From JBBSJZ01 sp041751935 (GTDB lineage Bacteria > Planctomycetota > Planctomycetia > Pirellulales > Pirellulaceae), in assembly GCA_041751935.1 (NCBI GenBank), contig JBGSIA010000100.1, forward strand, positions 1-64,000: a stretch of DNA of 64,000 nt, written 5' to 3'. The notes under the pieces are model-generated. The model saw only the letters and a list, made by a program, of their open reading frames with translations, was not told the origin of the DNA and did not search any database. Both the position numbers and the translations under genes were made by a program. The number at the start of each line of letters is the position of its first letter. Positions within the stretch are counted from its first letter, which is position 1. Of this stretch, positions 1 to 8,168 are shown piece after piece.

Positions 1-16
1 ACATAGGAACAAACGA

Positions 17-199
17 ATGAAAAAGGTCCTACTTGGCTTAGCAGTGATGGCGCTAACCGCTACTTACATCGGCTGTGGGCATCAGCAAGGTGTGATTGCC
101 ACGCCATCCGAAGTAGAGAAGTATTCCACTCCGCCCGATGCGCAAGCTCAAATGGAGAAGGCTGCTGCAGAGTCAGCGCAAAAAGGCCCTGGAAACTAA
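17..199 (+). CDS. small lipoprotein of the DUF1559-associated kind
   Basis: A 60-residue protein with a basic start (MKK), a hydrophobic stretch and a Cys at residue 20 in YIGC, followed by a hydrophilic tail rich in Ala, Gln, Glu and Pro. This is the shape of a tiny exported lipoprotein, although the residue at -3 is Tyr rather than the usual Leu. It resembles the small lipoprotein at 32014-32205: same MKK start, a GCG at the predicted cleavage site, then a V-I-A-P/T stretch and a Gln/Met-rich end. In planctomycetes such proteins usually sit next to DUF1559 pseudopilin-like genes. The neighbour to the left lies outside the window, so that link is inferred. The function is unknown. The next gene on this strand is a multiheme cytochrome 327 bases downstream. 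Confidence 0.7.
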   Translation: MKKVLLGLAVMALTATYIGCGHQQGVIATPSEVEKYSTPPDAQAQMEKAAAESAQKGPGN

Positions 200-526
200 G
201 AACCAACCTGAAAACCGAAGAAACACCCGAGGCTAGCGCCGTCGGCTCACGGTTTTCGGATAGGTACTAAGCCGATCTCGGTGTTGTGGTCGTCGGTGTA
301 CTCGCACTGCGCAACTGCACTTCGAGACTCCGAGTAGCAGGCATCGGCCGCGAGTGATCGGTTCATATCGACTGATCCCTGCGTTTCGATTGCCGGCTAT
401 TGCGTTCAAATAGTCTCTAGCCGTAGGTCGCGTTCAGGCAATGCTCCTGAGCGAAAGCGTTCGGCGTCCGAGGTGTGATTCGGTCGTCCATCCCCTGACG
501 AGGATGGAAACTTGGGCGAGTAATCT
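200..526. other. intergenic region with a palindromic element
   Basis: No convincing coding frame. Just after the lipoprotein stop it contains the inverted repeat listed at 210-257. The rest gives no recognisable promoter or RNA, although it should hold the promoter of the cytochrome gene that starts at 527. Confidence 0.5.
210..257. repeat. imperfect palindromic element
   Basis: Arms GAAAACCG (210-217) and CGGTTTTC (250-257) are exact complements. Between them lies GC-rich, internally self-complementary sequence including GCCGTCGGC. It could end the lipoprotein transcript. It also looks like one of the dispersed palindromes of Pirellulaceae genomes, but that is from memory, and I found no second copy in this window. 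Confidence 0.35.
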
Positions 527-2506
527 ATGATAATGCCTCAGTCTCCGAACAAATCTCTGGCGAAGCGTTTAGCCATCTTGTGCCTGCTTGCAGTTTCGTT
601 GCTATCGGTGATCGCAGCCAGTCTCTCGCAACGATTAAACGAAACTGCGAATCGTTTGGATACAGATCCAGGGAACGCTGCACTATTTAAAGATGAATCG
701 TCGATTCCTGCATCAGCAACACCTCCGACTGAAGCTCAGACGACAAACGCCACCGCGGTTGTCGAGATAGCGTCTGAGTATGTAGGCTCGTCTCAATGTA
801 AGCGTTGTCACGAGAAGGAATTTGAGTCCTACAGCAAGACGACCCACAGTCAATCATTTCGCCTGACTGATTCCAAAGAGGAGCCTCCTCCGACATCGTT
901 CATTCATCGTGCATCGGCCCGATATTACGAAGTGATTCACGATGACCAGCAACTCATTCATCGCGAAACGATCCTTGATGACGAAGGTGAATCAATTGCG
1001 GTTACCGCCGCAGCCATGAAGTACACGGTGGGTTCGGGTACACACGCGAGAACCTATTTGTTTGAATCGGATGGATTTCTTGTGGAGTCGCCATTGACTT
1101 GGTATCAGGATATCAAATCGTGGGCGATGAGTCCTGGTTACGATAGTGCTTCGCATTTCGGCTTTACGCGGACAGCAAGTTCACGTTGTGTTTTTTGCCA
1201 CGTGGGCAGCATCGATCCGCTGGAAGGAAATCCACATCGGTTTTCCGTTAGTGAACCTGCAATTGGCTGTGAACGATGTCATGGGCCTGGGGCCGGTCAC
1301 ATCGCTAAACACGATCCGCCGGTGACCCTGTCGGTCTCTGCAGGTATGGTCGACCGAGTCGTGCATCCTACAAATTTGAGTCGCGAGATCGGTGAAGCGA
1401 TCTGTCAGCAATGTCATCTTCAGGGCGCAGTCAGTGTCGAATCGGCCGAGTCGACTGTATGGGACTATCGCCCGGGAGATCGATTGACATCGCTGCGTTC
1501 GGATTTTCAGTACGAAACGGATGGCCAGTCAATGAAAATTGTTGGGCACGTCGAACAGATGCAGGCAAGCGTTTGTTACCAGCAATCGAAAACGATGACT
1601 TGTACGACATGCCACAATCCGCATGCGCCAACCACCGCGTCAGAAAGCTCCGAAGTCTATCGGCAAGCTTGTTTTTCTTGCCATGGTGAGCACGATTGCG
1701 GACTTGAGTTGAAAACAAGAGTAAAGCGAGCAGGGAATGATTGTGCTCACTGTCACATGCCAGTTGCTCCAACCAATGTGACTCATGCTGCATTTCACAA
1801 TCATCGCATTGCCGTTTACGATGAGTCGCCGGTGGCGATTGTCGGAAAGAGTGACGACATCTTCGTTCTTGTCGACGACCCAACGCTTGCACCGAGTGAA
1901 GTGAACCGACGTAAGGCGCTGGCGATGCACCGGATTGCACGTCGCAACGACCCGTTTGTTAATTTGGAGCTTTTCCACGAGCGGTCAACAGAGTCCTTGT
2001 TCAATCTACACCAAGGCGGTGTGAACGACTCGGAACTGCTTTCGGCACTGGCAATGGATGCGGTAGGACATGAATATCCCGAGATCGCTGAAATTCTCGC
2101 TCAGGAGGTTATGGCTCAGGAACAACTGCCAACCGCTGCCTATATCGAAGCAGTTCGGCTGCTGGGGGAACTCGCATTTCACCAAGGGAAGAGCGAGTCG
2201 GCGTTATCGTTTTATCGGCGGTTGAGCGAACATAGCCGCGAGGCAACTGATTGGTATTACCTGGGGCTGTCGGAGCAGAATTCAGGTAACACCACCAACG
2301 CGATCGTGGCGCTGGAGAACTCGCTGCGAATTGACCCCACGCTAATACCAGCTCATCAAGCGTTAGCCGCGATCCTCAGTTCCATTGGGCAAGAGCAACT
2401 AGCGGCTACACATATCCGCGATGCAACGAGGCTGGAGCAACGTCGCCCGCGGGAAGACCCGAAATCAAAGTCTGAACTAACCATTGAAGGTGCTCCCAAC
2501 CCATAG
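527..2506 (+). CDS. seven-haem cytochrome c with C-terminal TPRs (copy 1)
   Basis: Exported multiheme cytochrome. Residues 13-33 form an N-terminal membrane anchor or signal. Seven CXXCH haem sites follow: CKRCH 91, CVFCH 221, CERCH 248, CQQCH 293, CTTCH 359, CFSCH 382 and CAHCH 406. The order resembles cytochrome c554-like and paired-CXXCH domains, and conserved single His residues lie between the sites. From about residue 525 to the end there are TPR-like helices, with clear repeats around 575-645. It should act outside the cytoplasmic membrane as an electron carrier or a redox enzyme on a TPR scaffold; the substrate is unknown. The protein at 28405-30489 has the same seven sites at almost the same positions, so they are paralogues. 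It converges on a CRTAC1-like gene 52 bases downstream. ATG at 527 is the first start in frame with the signal; 533 is a close alternative. Confidence 0.85.
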   Translation: MIMPQSPNKSLAKRLAILCLLAVSLLSVIAASLSQRLNETANRLDTDPGNAALFKDESSIPASATPPTEAQTTNATAVVEIASEYVGSSQCKRCHEKEFESYSKTTHSQSFRLTDSKEEPPPTSFIHRASARYYEVIHDDQQLIHRETILDDEGESIAVTAAAMKYTVGSGTHARTYLFESDGFLVESPLTWYQDIKSWAMSPGYDSASHFGFTRTASSRCVFCHVGSIDPLEGNPHRFSVSEPAIGCERCHGPGAGHIAKHDPPVTLSVSAGMVDRVVHPTNLSREIGEAICQQCHLQGAVSVESAESTVWDYRPGDRLTSLRSDFQYETDGQSMKIVGHVEQMQASVCYQQSKTMTCTTCHNPHAPTTASESSEVYRQACFSCHGEHDCGLELKTRVKRAGNDCAHCHMPVAPTNVTHAAFHNHRIAVYDESPVAIVGKSDDIFVLVDDPTLAPSEVNRRKALAMHRIARRNDPFVNLELFHERSTESLFNLHQGGVNDSELLSALAMDAVGHEYPEIAEILAQEVMAQEQLPTAAYIEAVRLLGELAFHQGKSESALSFYRRLSEHSREATDWYYLGLSEQNSGNTTNAIVALENSLRIDPTLIPAHQALAAILSSIGQEQLAATHIRDATRLEQRRPREDPKSKSELTIEGAPNP

Positions 2507-2519
2507 CCGCCGACCAATG

Positions 2520-2554
2520 AGACGTCGTCAGTCGGTAATGTGGTTGCGACGTCT
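2520..2554. terminator. hairpin between convergent genes
   Basis: AGACGTCG (2520-2527) and CGACGTCT (2547-2554) form a perfect 8-bp stem around a 19-base loop. It lies in the short gap between the cytochrome stop and the CRTAC1-like stop, so it could end transcripts from both sides. No T-tract follows on either strand, so the call is weak. Confidence 0.35.
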
Positions 2555-2558
2555 AGAG

Positions 2559-5500
2559 TTAGCGAGAGTTGGGCATGGGCAGTTCTGTGGCATGCCCGCC
2601 TTGAACGATAAGCCACTGTGTATCCGGCGCAAGTCCAGGAAATTCTTCTTCGCTATCATCAGGCCACTTCACGGTGACATGAACTGAAGACAAATTCATT
2701 CCGAGTCCAAACCGCACGATCCGTTCGTTGCTGCATTGGTACCCATCACCTGCGGTCAAGGGAAACACGGAGTGATTCGAACCCGATCTAATTCCGATGA
2801 TTGCTCCGATTGCATCTCGCGCAGATTTCGTTCCAATCAGGCGAAATTCGATGAAATGGTTTTTAGTTTCCGTTTCATTGACCAGTAACGCGACGGGTTC
2901 GGTTTGATGAGTCACGACAACATCCGCCATTCCGTCGCGGTTCACATCGGTCAGCCACAACGAGCGTCCGACATGCTCCGACTGGAAATAGTCGCTAGGG
3001 ATCGCATGGGCAATCGAGTCGAATCTACCTCGCGAATTTTTTCGAAACACTTGCATCGGCTGGGCATAGGCCGACGGACGCCGCGAATTTGTAAAAATGT
3101 CAACATGGCCATTGCTGACAATCAATTCTCTTGTGCCATCATTGTCAATGTCGATCGACTGAGTGCCGAAACCAACCAGAGAAAGCGTTGGCGTCGCAAG
3201 GCCTAGTGGAGTTGTTTGGTCCTGCCAGATTCCGGGAGCGGATTGTTCATAAAAAGTATTGTATTCAGTATTAAAATTGGTCACATAGAAGTCAATGTCT
3301 CCGTCATGGTCAAAGTCATCCGTGGCGATGCCCATCGAACCTTGGCTCAGCGAGGCACCATCACCGGCAAGCCCTCGGGATATTGCCGATTCCACCAACT
3401 GGAATGACGGACTAGAAACGCCAGTCCAAAAATGGTTAGCGGTCATGTCGTTCGCGACGAGTACATCCAAGCCCGCATGCCCATCGAATTGGCCAACGGT
3501 CAGTCCTAAACCCCGTCCCAGTATCGTGGGATTCATATTCCAGGCATCTGTCATATCCCGCAGCACGCCGGTGTCGGTTCCCATCCAAACGTCGTCAGAT
3601 TCACCTGCAAACGTAACCGGAGCACATGCGCGAATCTCGCTGCTGGATTCTTCGGCAACGCACAATCGCGTGACAGGATCAAACCCGGCGCAATAGTTAA
3701 CGACCATTAAATCGGAGAGGCCATCGTTATTTAAATCCGCGATTGCGGCGCTGGTGGACCATTTGGCTAGTGTTTCTTGCAAGGTTCCGGCGCGAGCCGT
3801 GCCGAACGTTCCATCACCATGATTGATCAGTAGGCGGTTCGGGCCGTAATTCGTCAAGAAAAGGTCCGGGAATCCATCCTCATTCAAATCGCCAATCGCC
3901 ACACCCTGACCGAAACTGCGATCGCCAGTAGACGAGTGGTCTGTAACGTCCTGGAAAGTTCCTGACAAATTTCTTATCAATGCACCGAAATCAGAATCGT
4001 TGTTTGGCGGAGTACCACCTGCGGCCGTTAAGTACAGATCCGGCCATCCATCCAAATCAAAGTCGAGCGTTCCGCCGCCGCATCCCAGCGTCTTATAGAT
4101 TTGAATTCCGGCAGTTTGAAGATCATCACCCGTCCTTCCAAAGAAACGAATTCCGAGTTTTGTCGCTTTGTTGCTGAGTCGAAACGATGTGCTGGCGACG
4201 GCGTCGACGTCCGTGCCGGTCGGTGCGGTGCTCGACGATGAACCAGCGATTCGAATGTTCGCATCTACGACACTTTCCACAATTTCCGGCAGAGGAAAAT
4301 CGGCTAATGAATATGTTAGTTCTGGGTGGCCGTCGCTAATTTGCCATGGTGTGTCGGCTTGCAGCCTAGCGACGATGGACTGGCGAACGTTTTTTACTGG
4401 CACGGACGCGTCTTGGGGCAGCGTCATCGCGATCGATGCCCACGCTTCGGCTTCCCAGATTCGACCGAGTTCTATTAGCGTCTCGGCCATTTCGATGGCC
4501 GCTGCTCTCGACGAACGACCAGTCCACATAAAGCGTTCTTTCGCTTGTCGAAACCGGCTGAGGTGACGCGTGCGAGCTTCGGCGGCTTCGAACAAATCCT
4601 TTGGTATGGCGATATTTTCCGAGCGTAAAAGATTCAAGACGCTGGTTAGCTTCGTCCAAACCTCCAGGTGATCAGGATCCTGCTTGGCAGCTTCCCAATA
4701 CGACCTAGCTGCCTGCGCGTTCTGGTGATGAAGTCGAGACCAATCACCGAGCGTCAGCCAATAACGCGTATCCGATTGATAGTTACCCGCTAACGATTGA
4801 TGCCATTTTGGAATTTGGTCGAACTGACCCGTCGCCGCCAGCGCTCGGCCGAGCATCCATTGCGCTGTGAGATTCTCAGGATGCGCTTCTAGGATGGTCG
4901 ACAGCATCGTGATCGACTCGTCGAAAAGTTTAGAATCATATTTCTCACGAGCCTGGGCGATCATCGGCCGCTTGTCATCGGGATAGCGTTGGAGAAATGT
5001 TTCAAGCGATGGAGCTTCAGGCGGACGACTTTCCGTGCTCACCAACATGGATAGCAGCTTGCTGTCAAAATGCCTCGCGCGAACCAAATGCCGTCCGTGG
5101 GGAATTGCTGCTGCGCGGTCTTCGATCGAGATCAGAAAGTCGAATAGCCAGCGACGTGTTTCATGTTGCTCCGGTTGCACAGCGATGGCTTCTTTGAGCA
5201 GCTCGAGACCCTCCTGCAGGCGACCAGCAGCAAAAATCGCGATGGTCGCCTGTTGAACATGTTTTGCGTTGACAAAGTTCTGGATGCGGTTGGCATCAAA
5301 CAACAGCCCGATTGCCGCATCTGTCCGTTTGGTTTCAAAAGCAACTCGCGCCACTTTCAGCATCGTTGATGGATCGTCGTGGCGATTGACCAGTACCAAT
5401 CCGGCGGACTCCCAGGCGTCGTCCCAGCGATGTTCCGCGATTGCTCGATCGAGTTCCCGTAGAGGATCTGGCGACGCATCGAGCGGTTCGCTCACCCGCA

Positions 5501-5630
5501 GCTTCGCCTGAGTCACCGGTTCGCTGTGGGACGACGGATTGCACCCCAGCGCAGCGAGAATGGACAGCGAGCTGGTGCATCGTAAGCAAACATTCGACAG
5601 CCGCAAACGGCTGAGTGTCCACGTATTCAT
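2559..5630 (-). CDS. CRTAC1-like lipoprotein: TPR, FG-GAP and ASPIC/UnbV (copy 1)
   Basis: About 1023 residues. The start at 5630 gives a signal sequence ending in a possible lipobox (LAALGC). The frame is open back to 5756, but the added residues do not look like a signal. Residues about 55-450 are TPR-like helical repeats. From about 515 the protein becomes an FG-GAP/VCBS beta-propeller, with repeated calcium-type motifs such as DFDLDGWPDLYL and GDLNEDGFPDLFL. The last 70 residues match the ASPIC/UnbV end, with GDGYQCSNE followed by a V-KWPD strand. A Cys-containing insert in the propeller is shared with the copy at 32552-35530, so those two are closest. It is probably a surface or periplasmic binding protein. 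No enzyme activity can be assigned. It faces the cytochrome gene tail to tail. Confidence 0.85.
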   Translation of the reverse strand: MNTWTLSRLRLSNVCLRCTSSLSILAALGCNPSSHSEPVTQAKLRVSEPLDASPDPLRELDRAIAEHRWDDAWESAGLVLVNRHDDPSTMLKVARVAFETKRTDAAIGLLFDANRIQNFVNAKHVQQATIAIFAAGRLQEGLELLKEAIAVQPEQHETRRWLFDFLISIEDRAAAIPHGRHLVRARHFDSKLLSMLVSTESRPPEAPSLETFLQRYPDDKRPMIAQAREKYDSKLFDESITMLSTILEAHPENLTAQWMLGRALAATGQFDQIPKWHQSLAGNYQSDTRYWLTLGDWSRLHHQNAQAARSYWEAAKQDPDHLEVWTKLTSVLNLLRSENIAIPKDLFEAAEARTRHLSRFRQAKERFMWTGRSSRAAAIEMAETLIELGRIWEAEAWASIAMTLPQDASVPVKNVRQSIVARLQADTPWQISDGHPELTYSLADFPLPEIVESVVDANIRIAGSSSSTAPTGTDVDAVASTSFRLSNKATKLGIRFFGRTGDDLQTAGIQIYKTLGCGGGTLDFDLDGWPDLYLTAAGGTPPNNDSDFGALIRNLSGTFQDVTDHSSTGDRSFGQGVAIGDLNEDGFPDLFLTNYGPNRLLINHGDGTFGTARAGTLQETLAKWSTSAAIADLNNDGLSDLMVVNYCAGFDPVTRLCVAEESSSEIRACAPVTFAGESDDVWMGTDTGVLRDMTDAWNMNPTILGRGLGLTVGQFDGHAGLDVLVANDMTANHFWTGVSSPSFQLVESAISRGLAGDGASLSQGSMGIATDDFDHDGDIDFYVTNFNTEYNTFYEQSAPGIWQDQTTPLGLATPTLSLVGFGTQSIDIDNDGTRELIVSNGHVDIFTNSRRPSAYAQPMQVFRKNSRGRFDSIAHAIPSDYFQSEHVGRSLWLTDVNRDGMADVVVTHQTEPVALLVNETETKNHFIEFRLIGTKSARDAIGAIIGIRSGSNHSVFPLTAGDGYQCSNERIVRFGLGMNLSSVHVTVKWPDDSEEEFPGLAPDTQWLIVQGGHATELPMPNSR

Positions 5631-5779
5631 GCGATTGATTCGGTTCACGTCAAACGTCCAGGAACTTGACAGGCGTTCTTTATACATTCGATGGAGAACA
5701 CCGGTGACAATTCGGAAACTGTTTTTGTCGCAGTCTTGCTCGGCAAAAGAAATCACTTTATTCGCTGTCTCGGAGCAAG

Positions 5780-5971
5780 GTCAAGATTTTCAATGGCTTG
5801 GCTCAGGTTATTCTCCAAAGTCAGCGCAATGGTTTCGGCAACCTATTCCTGCGTGCAACCGCTCCCGGTTTGAAACCTGCCGAATTGACCATTCACGTGC
5901 GTTCCGTACCGCTCCACTTGTGGTCCAGGTCGTCTTTCAATAACCAAAGACTTGGCAATGAAACTTTATAA
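5780..5971 (+). pseudogene. remnant of a GH2 beta-galactosidase C-terminus
   Basis: The frame beginning at 5780 reads VKIFNGLAQVILQS and continues through ATAPGLKPAELTIHV before stopping at 5969-5971. That is the characteristic last Ig-like strand pair of glycoside hydrolase family 2 beta-galactosidases, where a FNGLAQVIVQS-like block is followed by an AEGLKPA-V-I strand. Nothing upstream resembles the catalytic barrel, and within a few codons the sequence runs into the 5' side of the opposing CRTAC1-like gene. I read it as the surviving 3' end of a deleted gene. The match is recognised by eye from family knowledge. Confidence 0.6.
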
Positions 5972-6416
5972 ATTTGTTCCGCTCGCGTTGATTTTCGCAA
6001 TTGCCCGAACGGAGGTTACCGCCGACAACTACGTAATCAAATACAATCTTTGTTTGCGAGGCGGCATTAAAAACCGCCAAGGATTCCAACGCGTTGTCGA
6101 GAATAACGTTTTTGTCGACGGAGGAAACGACCCGCACGTCTGGCATTTGAGATGTGGTGATGTATTCCGGCGAAACATTAACGGGACCACTTACCGGCCA
6201 GCCAACATACCGCCTCTGTCATGGGGATCGGAGAAGGGCTTCAACGTATTGCCTCGTGAGGGTGCCTCAGAAGAATTGCACGCGTCCGAACTGAGCAAAC
6301 AAGCTGGTCGCGACGAACACTCCATTCTGGTCGATGCGCAATTCGTTGATCCTTCGAGTGGCGACTATCGTGTGAAGGAAACCTCGCCCGTGATTGCTGT
6401 TGGATTGTGTTGCTGA
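5952..6416 (+). pseudogene. remnant of a right-handed beta-helix protein
   Basis: An open frame of 154 residues from a TTG at 5952 (ATG at 5958). It reads NYVIKYNLCLRGGIKNRQGF, then ENNVFVDGG, DPHVWH and GDVFRRNI, and later HSILVDAQFVDPSSGDYRVK and SPVI. These blocks match, in order, the C-terminal part of planctomycete secreted right-handed parallel beta-helix proteins, in which asparagine-rich rungs are followed by a conserved FVDP-GDYRV ending. The usual several hundred residues before this part are missing and the spacing near the end looks shortened. The first 25 residues resemble a signal peptide, so a small functional secreted protein cannot be excluded. It abuts the GH2 remnant, which suggests a decayed sugar-degradation cluster. 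Confidence 0.55.
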
Positions 6417-6590
6417 GAAACGCAAGTTGCACAAGGAAATGCTTGCATTATTTTGAAGCCTCCATTTTTCTGACTCGGCGAGCGGCTGCGTCAGCTGAAA
6501 GGTCCTCGACTTCGTCTCTGCCTGGGCGAACAGTTTTCGGATCACAATCAAAAATTGTTTTTGAGCCATCGCGTATCCTTCTATTGATAT

Positions 6591-8057
6591 TTACGACTCG
6601 GGCAGGTTCAACTTTGAGAAGCGATTTCGTAGTACTGTGTCACGGCGGAGCGAACCTTTGAACGTCAATTCACCCTTGTCGACTGTTAAGCGAGGGTTAA
6701 AGGTTGAGATTGTTTTTGGGCGAAGCGGAGTTGCCACGCGAGAAAGCTGACGGGCGACGTCATCGATCACAAAATTGGTTTCGACGTCAAGCCATAGTTG
6801 CAGTTCATCGGTAGATGGATGCAGTAAGACGAGCGCATGCTCGACGCCTGGAAGGTCCTCGACCCAAGATTCGATATCTCGCGGATGAAGCTTGTATCCA
6901 TTGGGAAGAACGACTACATCATCAGCGCGACCCACGATCCGATATTGGCCGGTCGCTTCGTCCAGTTCAGCCAAGTCGCCTGTGTCGAACCAACCATCGC
7001 GACTGAGCCGTGCACGCGTTGCGTCATCGTCGTTCCAGTAACCGAGCATCACATGTGGTCCACGAACGAACATTCGACCACCGCGAAGCTGTACTTCCCA
7101 GCCGTCCACTGGAGTTCCAACCAGCCCCGGCGCAGCATTTTGTGGTGTTGCACTGCAGATGACGGGCGATGTTTCAGTCAATCCGTATCCTTGGATTACA
7201 GTGATTCTGCGAGCACGAAGCTCCTCGAAAGCTTGGTCGCGAAGGGGCGCGCCACCGACACCCAAAAGATTCAGCCTGGAGGTCGCTTGCCCATTCGCCA
7301 TGTTCAGTATTTGGTAAGCCAATGAGGGAACAACATTGGCGATCGTTGGTGGGTAACGGCGGGCAATGGTTTCCCAGCCGCGATAGCCGAGCGACAATAC
7401 AAGCGTCGAACCGCTGAGTAACCAAGTGCCGAAGTCACACGTTCGTGCGTACGCATGCGACAGCGGCAATGTTGTTAGCCTCACATCGTCCGTCGTCTGA
7501 GGCACTGCATTTAGCTTAGCCAAAGCATTGCCAAACAAGTTGCGATGCGAAAGGATGACGCCTTTCGGTTCAGCCACAGTGCCTGTCGTCCAAAGAACGA
7601 GTGCTGGTTGCTCGTCTTGAATGTCTTGCACGTATCGATCAAACTTCCTTGCCGCGTTCGTTGCTGACGAGAGGGCGTTGGTCGCTTTTTCTACGAATGC
7701 ATCGTCCAGCCAAACTCCAGCAAGTTGTCTCCTCACCCACTCTCCGTGCACGTCGTTTCGGCGTGCATCAATCGGTACTTCAACAAATCCAGCTAGTCCG
7801 CAGGCCAGCGATATGCAGATGTCGGAAAATTGGTTTCGATGGTGATATAGCACATGCCGATTGTTGGCGGAGTGAGCGTGTAGATATGCACAAAGTGCAT
7901 CCGTCGTTTGGGCAACGCGCGAGCCAAGTTCAGCCCACGTGAATTCGAACGGTGCTTCTTTCTCTGTTCGTCCAGCCGTGACCAGTGCGAGCGAGTTAGG
8001 ACGAACCTTGATTTGTCTAACAAACGCTTCTAACAAGGTGTACATCAAGACATCCAT
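6591..8057 (-). CDS. AMP-forming acyl/aryl-CoA ligase family protein
   Basis: 488 residues of the ANL adenylating superfamily. Visible core motifs are the nucleotide loop TTGTVAEPKGVILSHRN (about 154-170), GYGLTETSPV (about 287-296), WFDTGDLAELD (about 351-361) and the hinge region YRIVGRADDVVVLPNGYKLHPRDIE. The Lys expected near the end is plausibly in DKGELTFKGSL. The family activates a carboxylate with ATP, usually then passing it to CoA; the substrate here cannot be read. Length is slightly short for a long-chain acyl-CoA synthetase. The gene lies 109 bases downstream of the triple AAA+ genes on the same strand and could be read with them, but a hairpin at 8148-8168 lies between. ATG at 8045 is an alternative start. 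Confidence 0.8.
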   Translation of the reverse strand: MDVLMYTLLEAFVRQIKVRPNSLALVTAGRTEKEAPFEFTWAELGSRVAQTTDALCAYLHAHSANNRHVLYHHRNQFSDICISLACGLAGFVEVPIDARRNDVHGEWVRRQLAGVWLDDAFVEKATNALSSATNAARKFDRYVQDIQDEQPALVLWTTGTVAEPKGVILSHRNLFGNALAKLNAVPQTTDDVRLTTLPLSHAYARTCDFGTWLLSGSTLVLSLGYRGWETIARRYPPTIANVVPSLAYQILNMANGQATSRLNLLGVGGAPLRDQAFEELRARRITVIQGYGLTETSPVICSATPQNAAPGLVGTPVDGWEVQLRGGRMFVRGPHVMLGYWNDDDATRARLSRDGWFDTGDLAELDEATGQYRIVGRADDVVVLPNGYKLHPRDIESWVEDLPGVEHALVLLHPSTDELQLWLDVETNFVIDDVARQLSRVATPLRPKTISTFNPRLTVDKGELTFKGSLRRDTVLRNRFSKLNLPES

Positions 8058-8147
8058 CGCAGTAAAAACATTATGCTCTCATTCGAAACAAAATCTTCGA
8101 CAGACAAATCCTTCTAGCGACGCAATTGATTCGCAACTCATATAAGC

Positions 8148-8168
8148 AAGCAAAGCAATACTTTGCTT
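8148..8168 (-). terminator. stem-loop overlapping the stop codon of the last AAA+ gene
   Basis: AAGCAAAG (8148-8155) and CTTTGCTT (8161-8168) form a perfect 8-bp stem with a 5-base loop. On the minus strand the stem begins at the TAA stop of the AAA+ gene and is followed by a TA-rich stretch rather than a clean T-run. It may weaken read-through into the ligase gene. Confidence 0.35.

Noticed and set aside
6267..6569. 100-residue minus-strand frame upstream of the ligase stop region
   Set aside because: Two thirds of it is antisense to the beta-helix remnant, and the unique part matches no family I know.
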